From assembly GCA_964458795.1 (NCBI GenBank), contig CAYWJW010000001.1, positions 1 through 64,000 on the forward strand: 64,000 nt of DNA, written 5' to 3'. This document shows, in pieces, positions 17,282 to 25,194 of the stretch. The translations under genes were made by a program, and so were the position numbers. Under the pieces are notes generated by a model that was given only the letters and a program-made list of their open reading frames with translations, was not told the origin of the DNA and did not search any database. How positions within the stretch are numbered: the stretch's first letter is position 1; the number at the start of each line of letters is the position of its first letter. This DNA is from JAJTHY01 sp964458795 (GTDB lineage: Bacteria; Pseudomonadota; Alphaproteobacteria; Rickettsiales; Midichloriaceae).

Positions 17282-17348
17282 ACATCACTCCTAACCAAAC
17301 TATGAGCACCCCCTAAAAAGCTAATCTACCTTTTATACTCATGCAATG

Positions 17349-17501
17349 TTATTTAAATAATAAATTAAAGAACTGCTTTAGCCCAAAAACAAATATGGCA
17401 AAAGCTGCGAGGCTTGCAAGCCATAATCCTATAAACCAAAGCCAAGGCTTCAATTTAGTATTGCTTTCAAGTAATTTAGTGATGATAGAATGCTTTTTCA
17501 G
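17349..17501 (-). CDS. Small single-span protein of the bd-type oxidase (CydX/DUF2474-like)
   Basis: A short reading frame following and overlapping cydB. It reads KPWLWFIGLWLASLAAFAIF then VFGLKQFF and a basic end: one membrane helix with a Trp-rich N-side, the form of the tiny DUF2474 subunit found downstream of cioAB. Possible starts are CTG 17501 (50 residues, with AGAGGA 7 nt upstream, inside cydB) or TTG 17453 (34 residues, nearer the usual size). There is no ATG. It probably stabilises the oxidase. Position and composition are seen; family membership is inferred. Confidence 0.55.
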   Translation of the reverse strand: MKKHSIITKLLESNTKLKPWLWFIGLWLASLAAFAIFVFGLKQFFNLLFK

Positions 17502-18504
17502 AAACTTTTCCTCTAAAAACGTAATATGAATAAGCGGTATAGCTAAGTATTATTGGCAATAAGACTAGTGCACCCACTAGTAGGAAAGACTGCGATTCTG
17601 GGGCCGCAGCTGCTTGCCATATATCAATCTGGTAAGGAACTAACCAAGGCCAAATGCTGATTGCTAGACCGAAAAAATTGAGGGAAAAAAGCGCAACTGC
17701 TAATAGAAAAGGTGCTAATTCGTGCTCTTTTTTCACTGCTCTTTCATGGAGTATGAAAACAGTTATGACCAACAGTGGTATAGGGCTTAAATACCATATA
17801 TTAGGTGAGCTAAACCAGCGAGCTCTAACGCCTTCATGGATAAAAGGCATCCATATACTTACTAATCCCATAAATGCTAACAAGTATAGAGATGTATACA
17901 TGGAACTTTTACGTGCCCACTTTTGAGTTACTCCTTCAGTTTTGAGAATTAACCAGTTTGAACCAAGTAACGCATAGCCAAAAATTACCGCCACTCCACA
18001 CATTAAGGCGAATGGAGTTAGCCAATCAAAAGGATTGCCAGAATAGGCGTTATCTATTACCTCCACTCCTTGTACAAATGTGCCTAGCATTAGTCCCTGA
18101 GAGAAGGCAGCTATTAAAGATCCAAAGTGAAAAGCTTGATCCCAAACACGTTTAGAGAAATAAGACTCGGCCTTGAAACGAAATTCAAAGGCAACTCCAC
18201 GAAAGATTAATGCGATCAGCATAAAGATAAGGGGTAAATATAATGCTGGAGCCAATATGGAGTAGGCAAGAGGAAAGGCGGCAAATAGACCGCCACCACC
18301 TAACACGAGCCAAGTTTCATTGCCATCCCAAAATGGTGCAATAGAATTAACCATCTTATTTCTGCACTCATCCGATGGGGCGAATGGAAAAAGAATGCCA
18401 ATGCCTAAATCGAATCCATCTAGGAGTACATACATGAATATGGCTATCGCAATTAGTCCACTCCATACAAGTGGCAGATCTATGATATGTGACAGATCGA
18501 ACAT
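17476..18504 (-). CDS. cydB: Cytochrome bd/CIO quinol oxidase subunit II
   Basis: 342 residues, 8-9 membrane helices. Typical opening LPLVWSGLIAIAIFMYVLLDGFDLGIGILFPF and the conserved WDGNETWLVLGGGGLFAAFP. Structural partner of CydA. It starts one base after the cydA stop. Its own 3' end overlaps the small subunit candidate by 26 bp. Confidence 0.96.
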   Translation of the reverse strand: MFDLSHIIDLPLVWSGLIAIAIFMYVLLDGFDLGIGILFPFAPSDECRNKMVNSIAPFWDGNETWLVLGGGGLFAAFPLAYSILAPALYLPLIFMLIALIFRGVAFEFRFKAESYFSKRVWDQAFHFGSLIAAFSQGLMLGTFVQGVEVIDNAYSGNPFDWLTPFALMCGVAVIFGYALLGSNWLILKTEGVTQKWARKSSMYTSLYLLAFMGLVSIWMPFIHEGVRARWFSSPNIWYLSPIPLLVITVFILHERAVKKEHELAPFLLAVALFSLNFFGLAISIWPWLVPYQIDIWQAAAAPESQSFLLVGALVLLPIILSYTAYSYYVFRGKVSEKAFYHH

Positions 18505-18505
18505 C

Positions 18506-19900
18506 TCAACCTCGCTTTGATTTTAGTTTTGTTATAGGTGCTGGTTCTGCTAGTCCATGGGCACCAAAAGCTGGGTCTTTAATGTCAATATTTGGTCCTC
18601 TTCGCATAAGTCGTAAGATAAAGTAGACTCCAACTCCAAATACTAATATGTATACAACTATCAATGAGATCAACGAAAAGGCGATATTTTCCGCCATAAT
18701 TGGTGATATAGCAGAACCGGTTTTCAACAATCCATAAACAACATATGGTTGCCGCCCAACTTCTGTAACAAACCAACCTGCGAGAATTGCAATAAAGCCG
18801 CATGGAGAAAGTAACCTACACCAGTGATGGAACCAACGGGTATCAAAAAGCCTACCTTTGAAAAATAGAATTGTTCCCGCAAGTGCAGTCAGTAACATAA
18901 GTCCGCCAATTGCTATCATAATTCTGAATGAATAAAATACTATAGCTACAGGAGGGCGTTCGGCTTTTGGCCAACTCTTTAAACCTCTAACTTCTCCATC
19001 TAATGTGTGAGTTAAAATTAAACTGCTAGCATATGGAATGATGATTGAATACTTATTAATCTCTTCCTTGCTATCAGGTACACCAAAAAGTCTGAAGCCA
19101 GCGCCGCGCTCAGTCTCCCAAATTCCTTCCATTGCAGATATTTTTATTGGTTGATATTTAAGTGTGTTTAAGCCATGCATATCTCCAAGCAATATTTGTA
19201 TAGGTGCAAATATGGAGATTAATAATATAGCCATGCCAAGCATGATTCTTGCATGATCTTTATGTATTTTCTTTATAAAGTAATAACTAGCCACACCAGC
19301 CACGACAAATGCGGTGGTTAGGTAGGCTGCAGAAATCATATGGGCTAATCTATAAGGGAAAGATGGGTTGAATATAACTGCCATCCAGCTAGCTGGAAAG
19401 AAGACTCCAAACTCATCAATTCTATATCCTGAAGGTGTATGCATCCAACTGTTTGCAGAGAGTATCCAGAAGGCTGAAATTAATGTGCCAATTGCAACTA
19501 TAATAGTTGATGCAAGGTGCATTCTCGGGCTAACCTTATTCCAGCCGAAAATCATTATACCTAGGAAGGAAGCTTCTAAAAAGAACGCAGTAAGCACCTC
19601 ATAACCGAGAAGTGGGCCTAAGATATTACCTGTGTTCCTCGCAAATACCGACCAATTAGTTCCGAATTGATACGCGAGCAAAAGTCCCGATACCACACCT
19701 AGGCCAAAGGATACTGCAAATATTTTAATCCAATACTGATAAATTTCTCTATATACACTTTTGCCGGTTTTAAGCCAGAGAGCTTCGAGTACAGCGAGCC
19801 AACTGGCAAGTCCTATGGTAAAAGCTGGGAAAAGAATATGAAAAGAAATAGTAAAGGCAAATTGAATTCTAGCAAGGATTACCGGATCAAGCATTGACAT
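18506..19900 (-). CDS. cydA: Cytochrome bd/CIO quinol oxidase subunit I
   Basis: 464 residues. Heme b595/d region His in FTISFHILFPAF (His21), GRQPYVVYGLL in the quinol-loop C-side, and the conserved QFGTNWS. It is short compared with E. coli CydA (522), lacking the long Q-loop insert, so it belongs to the CIO-like (CioA) branch, often cyanide-tolerant. High oxygen affinity and no proton pumping are family traits. Operon order is cydA-cydB-small subunit. Confidence 0.95.
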   Translation of the reverse strand: MSMLDPVILARIQFAFTISFHILFPAFTIGLASWLAVLEALWLKTGKSVYREIYQYWIKIFAVSFGLGVVSGLLLAYQFGTNWSVFARNTGNILGPLLGYEVLTAFFLEASFLGIMIFGWNKVSPRMHLASTIIVAIGTLISAFWILSANSWMHTPSGYRIDEFGVFFPASWMAVIFNPSFPYRLAHMISAAYLTTAFVVAGVASYYFIKKIHKDHARIMLGMAILLISIFAPIQILLGDMHGLNTLKYQPIKISAMEGIWETERGAGFRLFGVPDSKEEINKYSIIIPYASSLILTHTLDGEVRGLKSWPKAERPPVAIVFYSFRIMIAIGGLMLLTALAGTILFFKGRLFDTRWFHHWCRLLSPCGFIAILAGWFVTEVGRQPYVVYGLLKTGSAISPIMAENIAFSLISLIVVYILVFGVGVYFILRLMRRGPNIDIKDPAFGAHGLAEPAPITKLKSKRG

Positions 19901-19956
19901 ATCAGCACTCTGGTATTAGCAAATAGATGTAATTATTATACTACAGGGAATAGTTA

Positions 19957-20799
19957 ATGCATGCTAGAAAAAATATTTGTGTGTTTGATATAGAGACCGT
20001 GATTGATGTTGAGATGGCTAGAAGTTTTTTAGCTCTGCCAAAAGAGCTCGCAGATACCGAAGTAATGATAAAGCTAGAAGAGTACCACTTAGGTATTACA
20101 GATGGTAAAAATTCCTTTGCGCGCCAGTTGTTTCATAAAGTTGTAGCCATAGCCTTCCTGCAGGCTGAAATTAATTATGATGGTGGTTATGAGAGTTATA
20201 AGTTTGTTGATCTACGAGCTGGGGGCAAAGAAAGTTTTTCTGAAGCTGAGCTGATCAAGAGTTTCTTTAGCCATTTAGGTAATTTGAAGCCAAGACTTAT
20301 AACGTTTAATGGCCGAACTTTTGACCTGCCTGTATTAAAATATCGCGCTATGCGCCATGGTATAAGTGTACGTTGGTTATATAGAGATGGAGACAAATGG
20401 AATAATTATCAATCTCGCTATAGCAGTGATTGGCATTGCGATTTGTTAGATGTGCTCTCAGATTATGGTGCATCAGCGCGCATAAGGCTTGATGAGGTGT
20501 GTGCACTACTGGGAATCCCCGGCAAAATTGATGTAAATGGCGCTATGGTATCAGAGCTTTACAGTTGCGGAAAAATCGAAGAAATACGCGATTACTGTGA
20601 GCTAGACGTTGCCAATACTTATTTAGTATACTTGGGCTATATGCGGCATGTTGGTGATCTTACTGCGAGAGGTTATGAGGAGGCCGTGCAAGACTTGCAT
20701 GAGTTTTTAAACTCAAATTCTGATATAAAAAAACATTATGCAAACTTTCTAGATATTTGGGATACCAAGCTTGCAGCTTATACCAATTCCAGTAAATAA
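19957..20799 (+). CDS. PolB-like 3'-5' exonuclease
   Basis: DnaQ-like fold of the family related to the PolB exonuclease domain (Pfam 10108). Acidic motifs: exoI VFDIETVID, exoII TFNGRTFDLPVLKYRAM, exoIII CELDVANTYLVYL. About 280 residues. Likely a DNA repair or turnover nuclease. The last codons, TNSSK and the stop, come from a palindromic repeat that begins at 20781 (TACCAATTCCAGTAAATAA), so the original C-terminus was replaced or extended. Confidence 0.85.
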   Translation: MHARKNICVFDIETVIDVEMARSFLALPKELADTEVMIKLEEYHLGITDGKNSFARQLFHKVVAIAFLQAEINYDGGYESYKFVDLRAGGKESFSEAELIKSFFSHLGNLKPRLITFNGRTFDLPVLKYRAMRHGISVRWLYRDGDKWNNYQSRYSSDWHCDLLDVLSDYGASARIRLDEVCALLGIPGKIDVNGAMVSELYSCGKIEEIRDYCELDVANTYLVYLGYMRHVGDLTARGYEEAVQDLHEFLNSNSDIKKHYANFLDIWDTKLAAYTNSSK

Positions 20800-20825
20800 C
20801 TGTACATATGCGGGATAAATTTTTT
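20781..20825 (+). repeat. Half copy of the TACCAATTCCAG palindromic element
   Basis: TACCAATTCCAGTAAATAAC then TGTACATATGCGGGATAAAT matches the left arm of the full element at 40583. The right arm is missing and element copy D follows at once. It supplies the stop codon of the exonuclease gene. Confidence 0.75.
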
Positions 20826-20890
20826 TTGTCAGGGACTTCCATGCCCCTATTTGGAAGTGTATACTAATAAATATAAGATAGAATAAATGT
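20826..20890 (+). repeat. 75-bp ACTTCCAT/TATAYT element, copy D
   Basis: AGGGACTTCCAT, 17 nt, TATACT, AATAAATATAAGATAG, AATAAATGT. The left AT block is replaced by the palindromic half-element. It ends 8 bp before the enolase ATG, so it must form the eno promoter/leader region. Confidence 0.85.
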
Positions 20891-20898
20891 AGGAATAT

Positions 20899-22143
20899 AT
20901 GAACAGAACACCAAGAATTAGCAGTTTACACTCTCGAACAATACTGGATAGCAGAGGTAACCCAACTGTAGAAGTTGATATAACTTTAGAGGATGGATCT
21001 TTTGCCAGAGCTTCTGTACCAAGTGGTGCATCGGTGGGAAGTAAAGAAGCACTCGAGCTTCGTGATGAAGATAGCAAATTTCATGGTAAAGGTGTTGAGA
21101 AGGCAGTTAACAATGTAAATAATGCTATTGCCGGCAAGCTATTAAACAGAAGCTTTGCTCTACAAGCAGAGCTAGATAATTTGCTTATAGAACTTGATGG
21201 CACTGAAAATAAAAGCAACTTAGGTGCCAATGCTATTTTGGGTGTCTCTATAGCTTTTGCCAAAGCATCAGCACTAAGTTTAGGGCAACCGCTTTATAGC
21301 TATCTTGGTTCCGGGCGAAAACTACCTGTGCCATTTTTTAATGTTATAAATGGTGGAGCGCATGCGGATAATGCTCTTGATATACAGGAGTTTATGATAG
21401 TGCCTTTTGGATTATCTAATTTTGCGGAGATGGTAAGAGCTGGCAGTGAAATTTTTCATACGCTTAAAAAACTGCTCAGGCAAAAAAAGTTGAGCACCAA
21501 TGTTGGAGACGAAGGAGGCTTTGCGCCGAACTTAAGTAGCGCAAAAAACACCCTAGATGTTATTTGTGAGGCTATATCAGAGGCTGGATATATGCCTGGC
21601 ACGCAAGTCGCAATTGCGCTTGATGTTGCAGCAAGTGAGTTCTTCGAAGGTGGTAAATATAACTTAAGCGGAGAAGGATTGATTATGGATTCACATGGTT
21701 TAAGCCATTACTTACAAGAGCTATGTGCACATTATCCAATAATCTCAATAGAGGACCCAATGCATGAGAGCGATTATGAAGGATGGAAATTGGTTACTAA
21801 GCTCATGGGGAAAGATATACAGATTATCGGCGATGATGTTTTTGTGACCAACCCTAAACTAATAGAGTTTGGTATTGAACAAGGTTTTGCTAATTCTGTG
21901 CTCATCAAGCCAAACCAGATTGGAACTATTACCGAAACAATCCAGGCAATCAACATCGCTAAAATGGGAGGTTATAAAACCATGATCTCACATCGTTCTG
22001 GCGAAACTGAAGATACCACTATCGCACATCTAGCAGTAGCCCTAGAAAGCGGACAAATAAAATCCGGCTCCCTTTCCAGAACCGATCGTTTGTGTAAATA
22101 TAACGAGCTTTTGAGGATAGAGGAATCTCTTAATAAACAATAA
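20899..22143 (+). CDS. eno: Enolase
   Basis: Interconverts 2-phosphoglycerate and phosphoenolpyruvate. Motifs: [26 protein letters not shown] (loop over the site), [11 protein letters not shown] (catalytic Glu), [27 protein letters not shown] (catalytic Lys) and [17 protein letters not shown]. 414 residues, slightly shorter than usual (430). AGGAATAT precedes the ATG. Its last codons are duplicated at 23224, marking the edge of the tandem duplication that follows. Confidence 0.97.
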   Translation: MNRTPRISSLHSRTILDSRGNPTVEVDITLEDGSFARASVPSGASVGSKEALELRDEDSKFHGKGVEKAVNNVNNAIAGKLLNRSFALQAELDNLLIELDGTENKSNLGANAILGVSIAFAKASALSLGQPLYSYLGSGRKLPVPFFNVINGGAHADNALDIQEFMIVPFGLSNFAEMVRAGSEIFHTLKKLLRQKKLSTNVGDEGGFAPNLSSAKNTLDVICEAISEAGYMPGTQVAIALDVAASEFFEGGKYNLSGEGLIMDSHGLSHYLQELCAHYPIISIEDPMHESDYEGWKLVTKLMGKDIQIIGDDVFVTNPKLIEFGIEQGFANSVLIKPNQIGTITETIQAINIAKMGGYKTMISHRSGETEDTTIAHLAVALESGQIKSGSLSRTDRLCKYNELLRIEESLNKQ

Positions 22144-22272
22144 GATCCCCCTTGCGGTCATAATGAACAATGATATATTTGCTGCAGAAATGTTAAGATT
22201 TATAGGTAAAATATGTCAGAACAAAATAAATTCAAAGGCGGCGATAAGTTTAAATACATGCAATATCACTGA
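22124..22272 (+). repeat. Left copy of a direct repeat marking a tandem duplication
   Basis: From AATCTCTTAATAAACAATAA (end of eno) to the start of the next gene this matches 23224-23355 with few changes. The right copy carries the last eno codons out of context, so unit 2 (23224-25141) is a duplicate of unit 1 (22124-23129). Confidence 0.85.
22213..22272 (+). pseudogene. 19-codon stub of the 330-residue gene
   Basis: MSEQNKFKGGDKFK is the start of the 23312-24304 protein (MSGQDKFKGGDKFK) and YMQYH is its exact end. Everything between (about 310 codons) is missing in frame. It is thus an internal-deletion remnant, 8 bp before the secreted-protein gene, in the place the full gene has in the second unit. 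Confidence 0.8.
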
Positions 22273-22280
22273 GGTATTCT

Positions 22281-23129
22281 ATGAGAATCATTTGCTTAAT
22301 ATTAATGCTGCTTGGGGGATTCCCTTCATTTCTTAATGCTAAAGCACCTAAATTCCCGCCATATCCGGATATTTGGGGGTATGATTTGATGGAAGACTTT
22401 AACCAAGATATTAATATGCGATTGAGTGAAAGTCTTATGAAGAATGGAGACTATTTGCTTCGATATCCAAGCACCAAAACTCCTGGTAATGACAAGACGG
22501 ACTATACCTTCCTCTTTTACTTTGAACAAAAGAAGAAAGCTTTCAAGGGAATTGAAGAGGCAATGAAATATTTCGATACATTAGGCTTTGAACCGGGTGA
22601 AGGAATTAAGCCTTATATTATCTTAAAAGATAAGACAAAGGATAAAAAAATAATCGACATTAATCAGAATCCTGCCGTGCTTATAAAGTATCATCAGATG
22701 AATAGTATGCATGAAAATTATATACGCAGACTAGATGATTTTAATAGTGATAAGCCTAGCGATTATGAAGTATCTCCAATTGGAATTGCCACACATTGCG
22801 ATGCAAAACAGGTTTGTATCAACTGGGCGTATTCAATGGCTAGGAGAATTATTAAGCTAGAAGATGATACTTTTTTCGTCTTTAACCCTCGCTACTACCT
22901 TTTCTTGAGGTTTGACCGAAATTTTAAAACCAAGTTCAAACCTCAGCACACAGTTAAGCTTAGTGGTGGTCGAGAGCTAAAAAGCAACTTCTATATCTTG
23001 CCTTATGCAAAAGTTGAATACTTTTTCGATCATGTGGCAACAGGTTATAAAGGTGATTATACAGAAGATATCAACCGCCAGTTCTTAGACTACCTTTATA
23101 ATGAAGAGCAGTCGAGCTCAGGAGCTTAA
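22281..23129 (+). CDS. Secreted hypothetical protein, unit 1
   Basis: 282 residues with a signal peptide (about 1-20, ICLILMLLGGFPSFLNAKA). No family recognised. The opening APKFPPYPDIWGYDLMEDFN and the C-terminal third (from about residue 155, YEVSPIGIATH) are almost the same as in 24314-25141. The middle (about 40-150) differs. The 3' 190 bp or so are identical in the two genes. Likely periplasmic. Its partner gene upstream is deleted to a stub. Possible immunity protein of a toxin pair (inference only). Confidence 0.8.
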   Translation: MRIICLILMLLGGFPSFLNAKAPKFPPYPDIWGYDLMEDFNQDINMRLSESLMKNGDYLLRYPSTKTPGNDKTDYTFLFYFEQKKKAFKGIEEAMKYFDTLGFEPGEGIKPYIILKDKTKDKKIIDINQNPAVLIKYHQMNSMHENYIRRLDDFNSDKPSDYEVSPIGIATHCDAKQVCINWAYSMARRIIKLEDDTFFVFNPRYYLFLRFDRNFKTKFKPQHTVKLSGGRELKSNFYILPYAKVEYFFDHVATGYKGDYTEDINRQFLDYLYNEEQSSSGA

Positions 23130-23138
23130 AACCCTGTC

Positions 23139-23159
23139 ACTCCGGACTTGATCCGGAGT
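23139..23159 (+). repeat. Single ACTTGATC palindrome
   Basis: ACTCCGGA-CTTGA-TCCGGAGT, a perfect inverted repeat apart from the centre, between the two duplicated units. Could act as a weak terminator; no T run. Confidence 0.7.
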
Positions 23160-23311
23160 CCATCTATAAACAATAGATGCCTTTAACTTTTTGTATTTAG
23201 ATCTAAAACTCACCTTTTACATAAATCTCTTAATAAACAATAAGATCCCCCTTGTGGTCATAATAAACAATGATATATTTATTGCGGAAATATTAAGATT
23301 AAAGGTAAGAG

Positions 23312-24304
23312 ATGTCAGGACAAGATAAATTCAAAGGCGGCGATAAGTTCAAAGGAATTTACGAGGGTTATCATCAGGTAATGATGAAGAATGAGCTAAG
23401 AAAAGGTATAGGTGGTTATGAACTTAGTTGGGCAGGAACGCCAAAGAGTGGTCCGTCGTTTGGAGGTAATCAGATTGATATTGCGCATCATGCTAAAGGA
23501 AGAGTTATATTTATGGATATAATAAGAAATGCCACTAACGAAGATGGAAGCAATATATTGTCAGTAGATGAGATTTCAAAGATCCAACAGATTGTTAATC
23601 ATAAAGATAAGATGATAGGTGTTCCTATTGATAGACTGTTTGCAGGAGTTCAAGATAAAATTGATAGTGCGTTACAAAGTTCTTATGGCAAGCGAATAAT
23701 CCATAAAACTTATGTAAATGAAATTTTAGCAAAAGCGCGGGGTATTGAAAGATTTATAGATGACTTGAAAGAAGGACCTGGTAAAAATTTCGCAAAGTCA
23801 GAAATTGGTAAGCTTTGTATCTTTGATTTCATGAACCAGTATTACATAGGAAGAGATGGTCCCTTACAAACTTTCCTTAATGGAGATAAGTATACTTTAA
23901 AATCAGGAAAAGTTCTTGGCCCTATTACCAAGCCAGATTTTGGTTTTGAAGATTTCAAAAAAGATTTTCTCTTTAATTTAAAATATTATCAGGCTAGGCC
24001 CGATGATGTTACTAGGAGGCTTAAAAATATAGACCAATACATAAAGAAGAAAGCGACTGAGGCCATTGATAAAAGTGATGATGGTAATGAAAATGGAAAC
24101 AGCATGTGCGATTGTATAGAATTTTTCAATATTTCAAAAACATGTGTTAACACTCCATGGGCTCTGGCTTCATTAGGTCCCAAAAAAGAAGAATATCGTG
24201 AATTGATTGAAAAATCTTATGCACGCTATAGTGGCCAAAATGCTTATGAAATTTGTAAAGAGTTGCATGATATGGATTTTGAATCCTACATGCAATATCA
24301 TTAA
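23312..24304 (+). CDS. Unrecognised cytoplasmic protein, possible lysozyme-like toxin
   Basis: 330 residues, no signal peptide, Lys-rich. The only suggestive feature is GGYELSWAGTPKSGPSFGGN followed by QID (residues 35-56), a Gly/Ser-rich turn that recalls lysozyme-like and related phage/secretion-effector domains; Glu37, Gln54 and Asp56 would be candidate catalytic residues. That link is weak. The C-terminal half has CDCIEFFNISKTCVN. It is followed after 9 bp by a secreted protein gene, the layout of toxin plus periplasmic immunity seen in secreted-effector loci. A deleted copy is at 22213. The function remains unknown. Confidence 0.7.
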   Translation: MSGQDKFKGGDKFKGIYEGYHQVMMKNELRKGIGGYELSWAGTPKSGPSFGGNQIDIAHHAKGRVIFMDIIRNATNEDGSNILSVDEISKIQQIVNHKDKMIGVPIDRLFAGVQDKIDSALQSSYGKRIIHKTYVNEILAKARGIERFIDDLKEGPGKNFAKSEIGKLCIFDFMNQYYIGRDGPLQTFLNGDKYTLKSGKVLGPITKPDFGFEDFKKDFLFNLKYYQARPDDVTRRLKNIDQYIKKKATEAIDKSDDGNENGNSMCDCIEFFNISKTCVNTPWALASLGPKKEEYRELIEKSYARYSGQNAYEICKELHDMDFESYMQYH

Positions 24305-24313
24305 GGTTGCTTT

Positions 24314-25141
24314 ATGAAAATCATCTGTTTGATAGTTATATTGCTTGGGGGATTCCCTTCATTTCTTAATGCTAAAGCACCTAAATTCCCGCCCTACCCT
24401 GATATTTGGGGCTATGATTTGATGGAAGACTTTAACCAAGCCAGCACTCTAGGTTTAGATGTATATTTGTTAAAGAATGGAGACTATTCATTACAATATC
24501 CAAGTACTAAAACGCCTGGCAACGATAAAACGGATTACACAATTCTCTTATACTTTGAACAAAAAAAGAAAGCTTTCAAGGGAATTGAAGAGGCAATGAA
24601 ATATTTCGATACATTGGGTTTTGAATATAGTGAGCGTCTAAGACCTTATATAGTTTTAAAAGATGGTAAAGTAATTGATCTTAGCGCCAAAACTGCTGTG
24701 ACAAATAAATATAATTTCTCGAATAGTTTGCATCATCATTATGTTCGTAGAATGGATGATTACGGTAAGCCTAGTGATTATGAGGTATCTCCAATTGGGA
24801 TTGCCACACATTATGATGCAAAACAAGTTTGCACTAATTGGGCATATTCAATGGTGAGAAGAATCATTAAGCTTGAAGATGATACTTTCTTCGTCTTTAA
24901 CCCTCGCTATTACCTTTTCTTGAGGTTTGACCGAGATTTTAAAACCAAGTTCAAACCTCAGCACACAGTTAAGCTTAGTGGTGGTCGAGAGCTAAAAAGC
25001 AACTTCTATATCTTGCCTTATGCAAAAGTTGAATACTTTTTCGATCATGTGGCAACAGGTTATAAAGGTGATTATACAGAAGATATCAACCGCCAGTTCT
25101 TAGACTACCTTTATAATGAAGAGCAGAAAGGAAATAATTAA
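24314..25141 (+). CDS. Secreted hypothetical protein, unit 2
   Basis: 275 residues, signal peptide about 1-20 (ICLIVILLGGFPSFLNAKA). Paralogue of 22281-23129. Ends match closely, the centre (about 40-145, ASTLGLDVYLLKNG to HHHYVRRMDDYG) diverges. It starts 9 bp after the 330-residue gene, so the two are co-expressed. The identical 3' block points to recent duplication or gene conversion. A palindromic element follows at 25148. Confidence 0.8.
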   Translation: MKIICLIVILLGGFPSFLNAKAPKFPPYPDIWGYDLMEDFNQASTLGLDVYLLKNGDYSLQYPSTKTPGNDKTDYTILLYFEQKKKAFKGIEEAMKYFDTLGFEYSERLRPYIVLKDGKVIDLSAKTAVTNKYNFSNSLHHHYVRRMDDYGKPSDYEVSPIGIATHYDAKQVCTNWAYSMVRRIIKLEDDTFFVFNPRYYLFLRFDRDFKTKFKPQHTVKLSGGRELKSNFYILPYAKVEYFFDHVATGYKGDYTEDINRQFLDYLYNEEQKGNN

Positions 25142-25147
25142 GATTTA

Positions 25148-25194
25148 TACCAATTCCAGTAAATAACTGTACAGTTTTCACTGGAATTGGTATT
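25148..25194 (+). repeat. Short TACCAATTCCAG palindromic element
   Basis: TACCAATTCCAGT at 25148 and ACTGGAATTGGTA at 25180-25192 are perfect inverted arms of 13 bp. It sits between two convergent genes and could act as a hairpin. The TAA stop of the Mg2+ ATPase gene overlaps its right edge (ATTGGTATTA). Confidence 0.8.
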
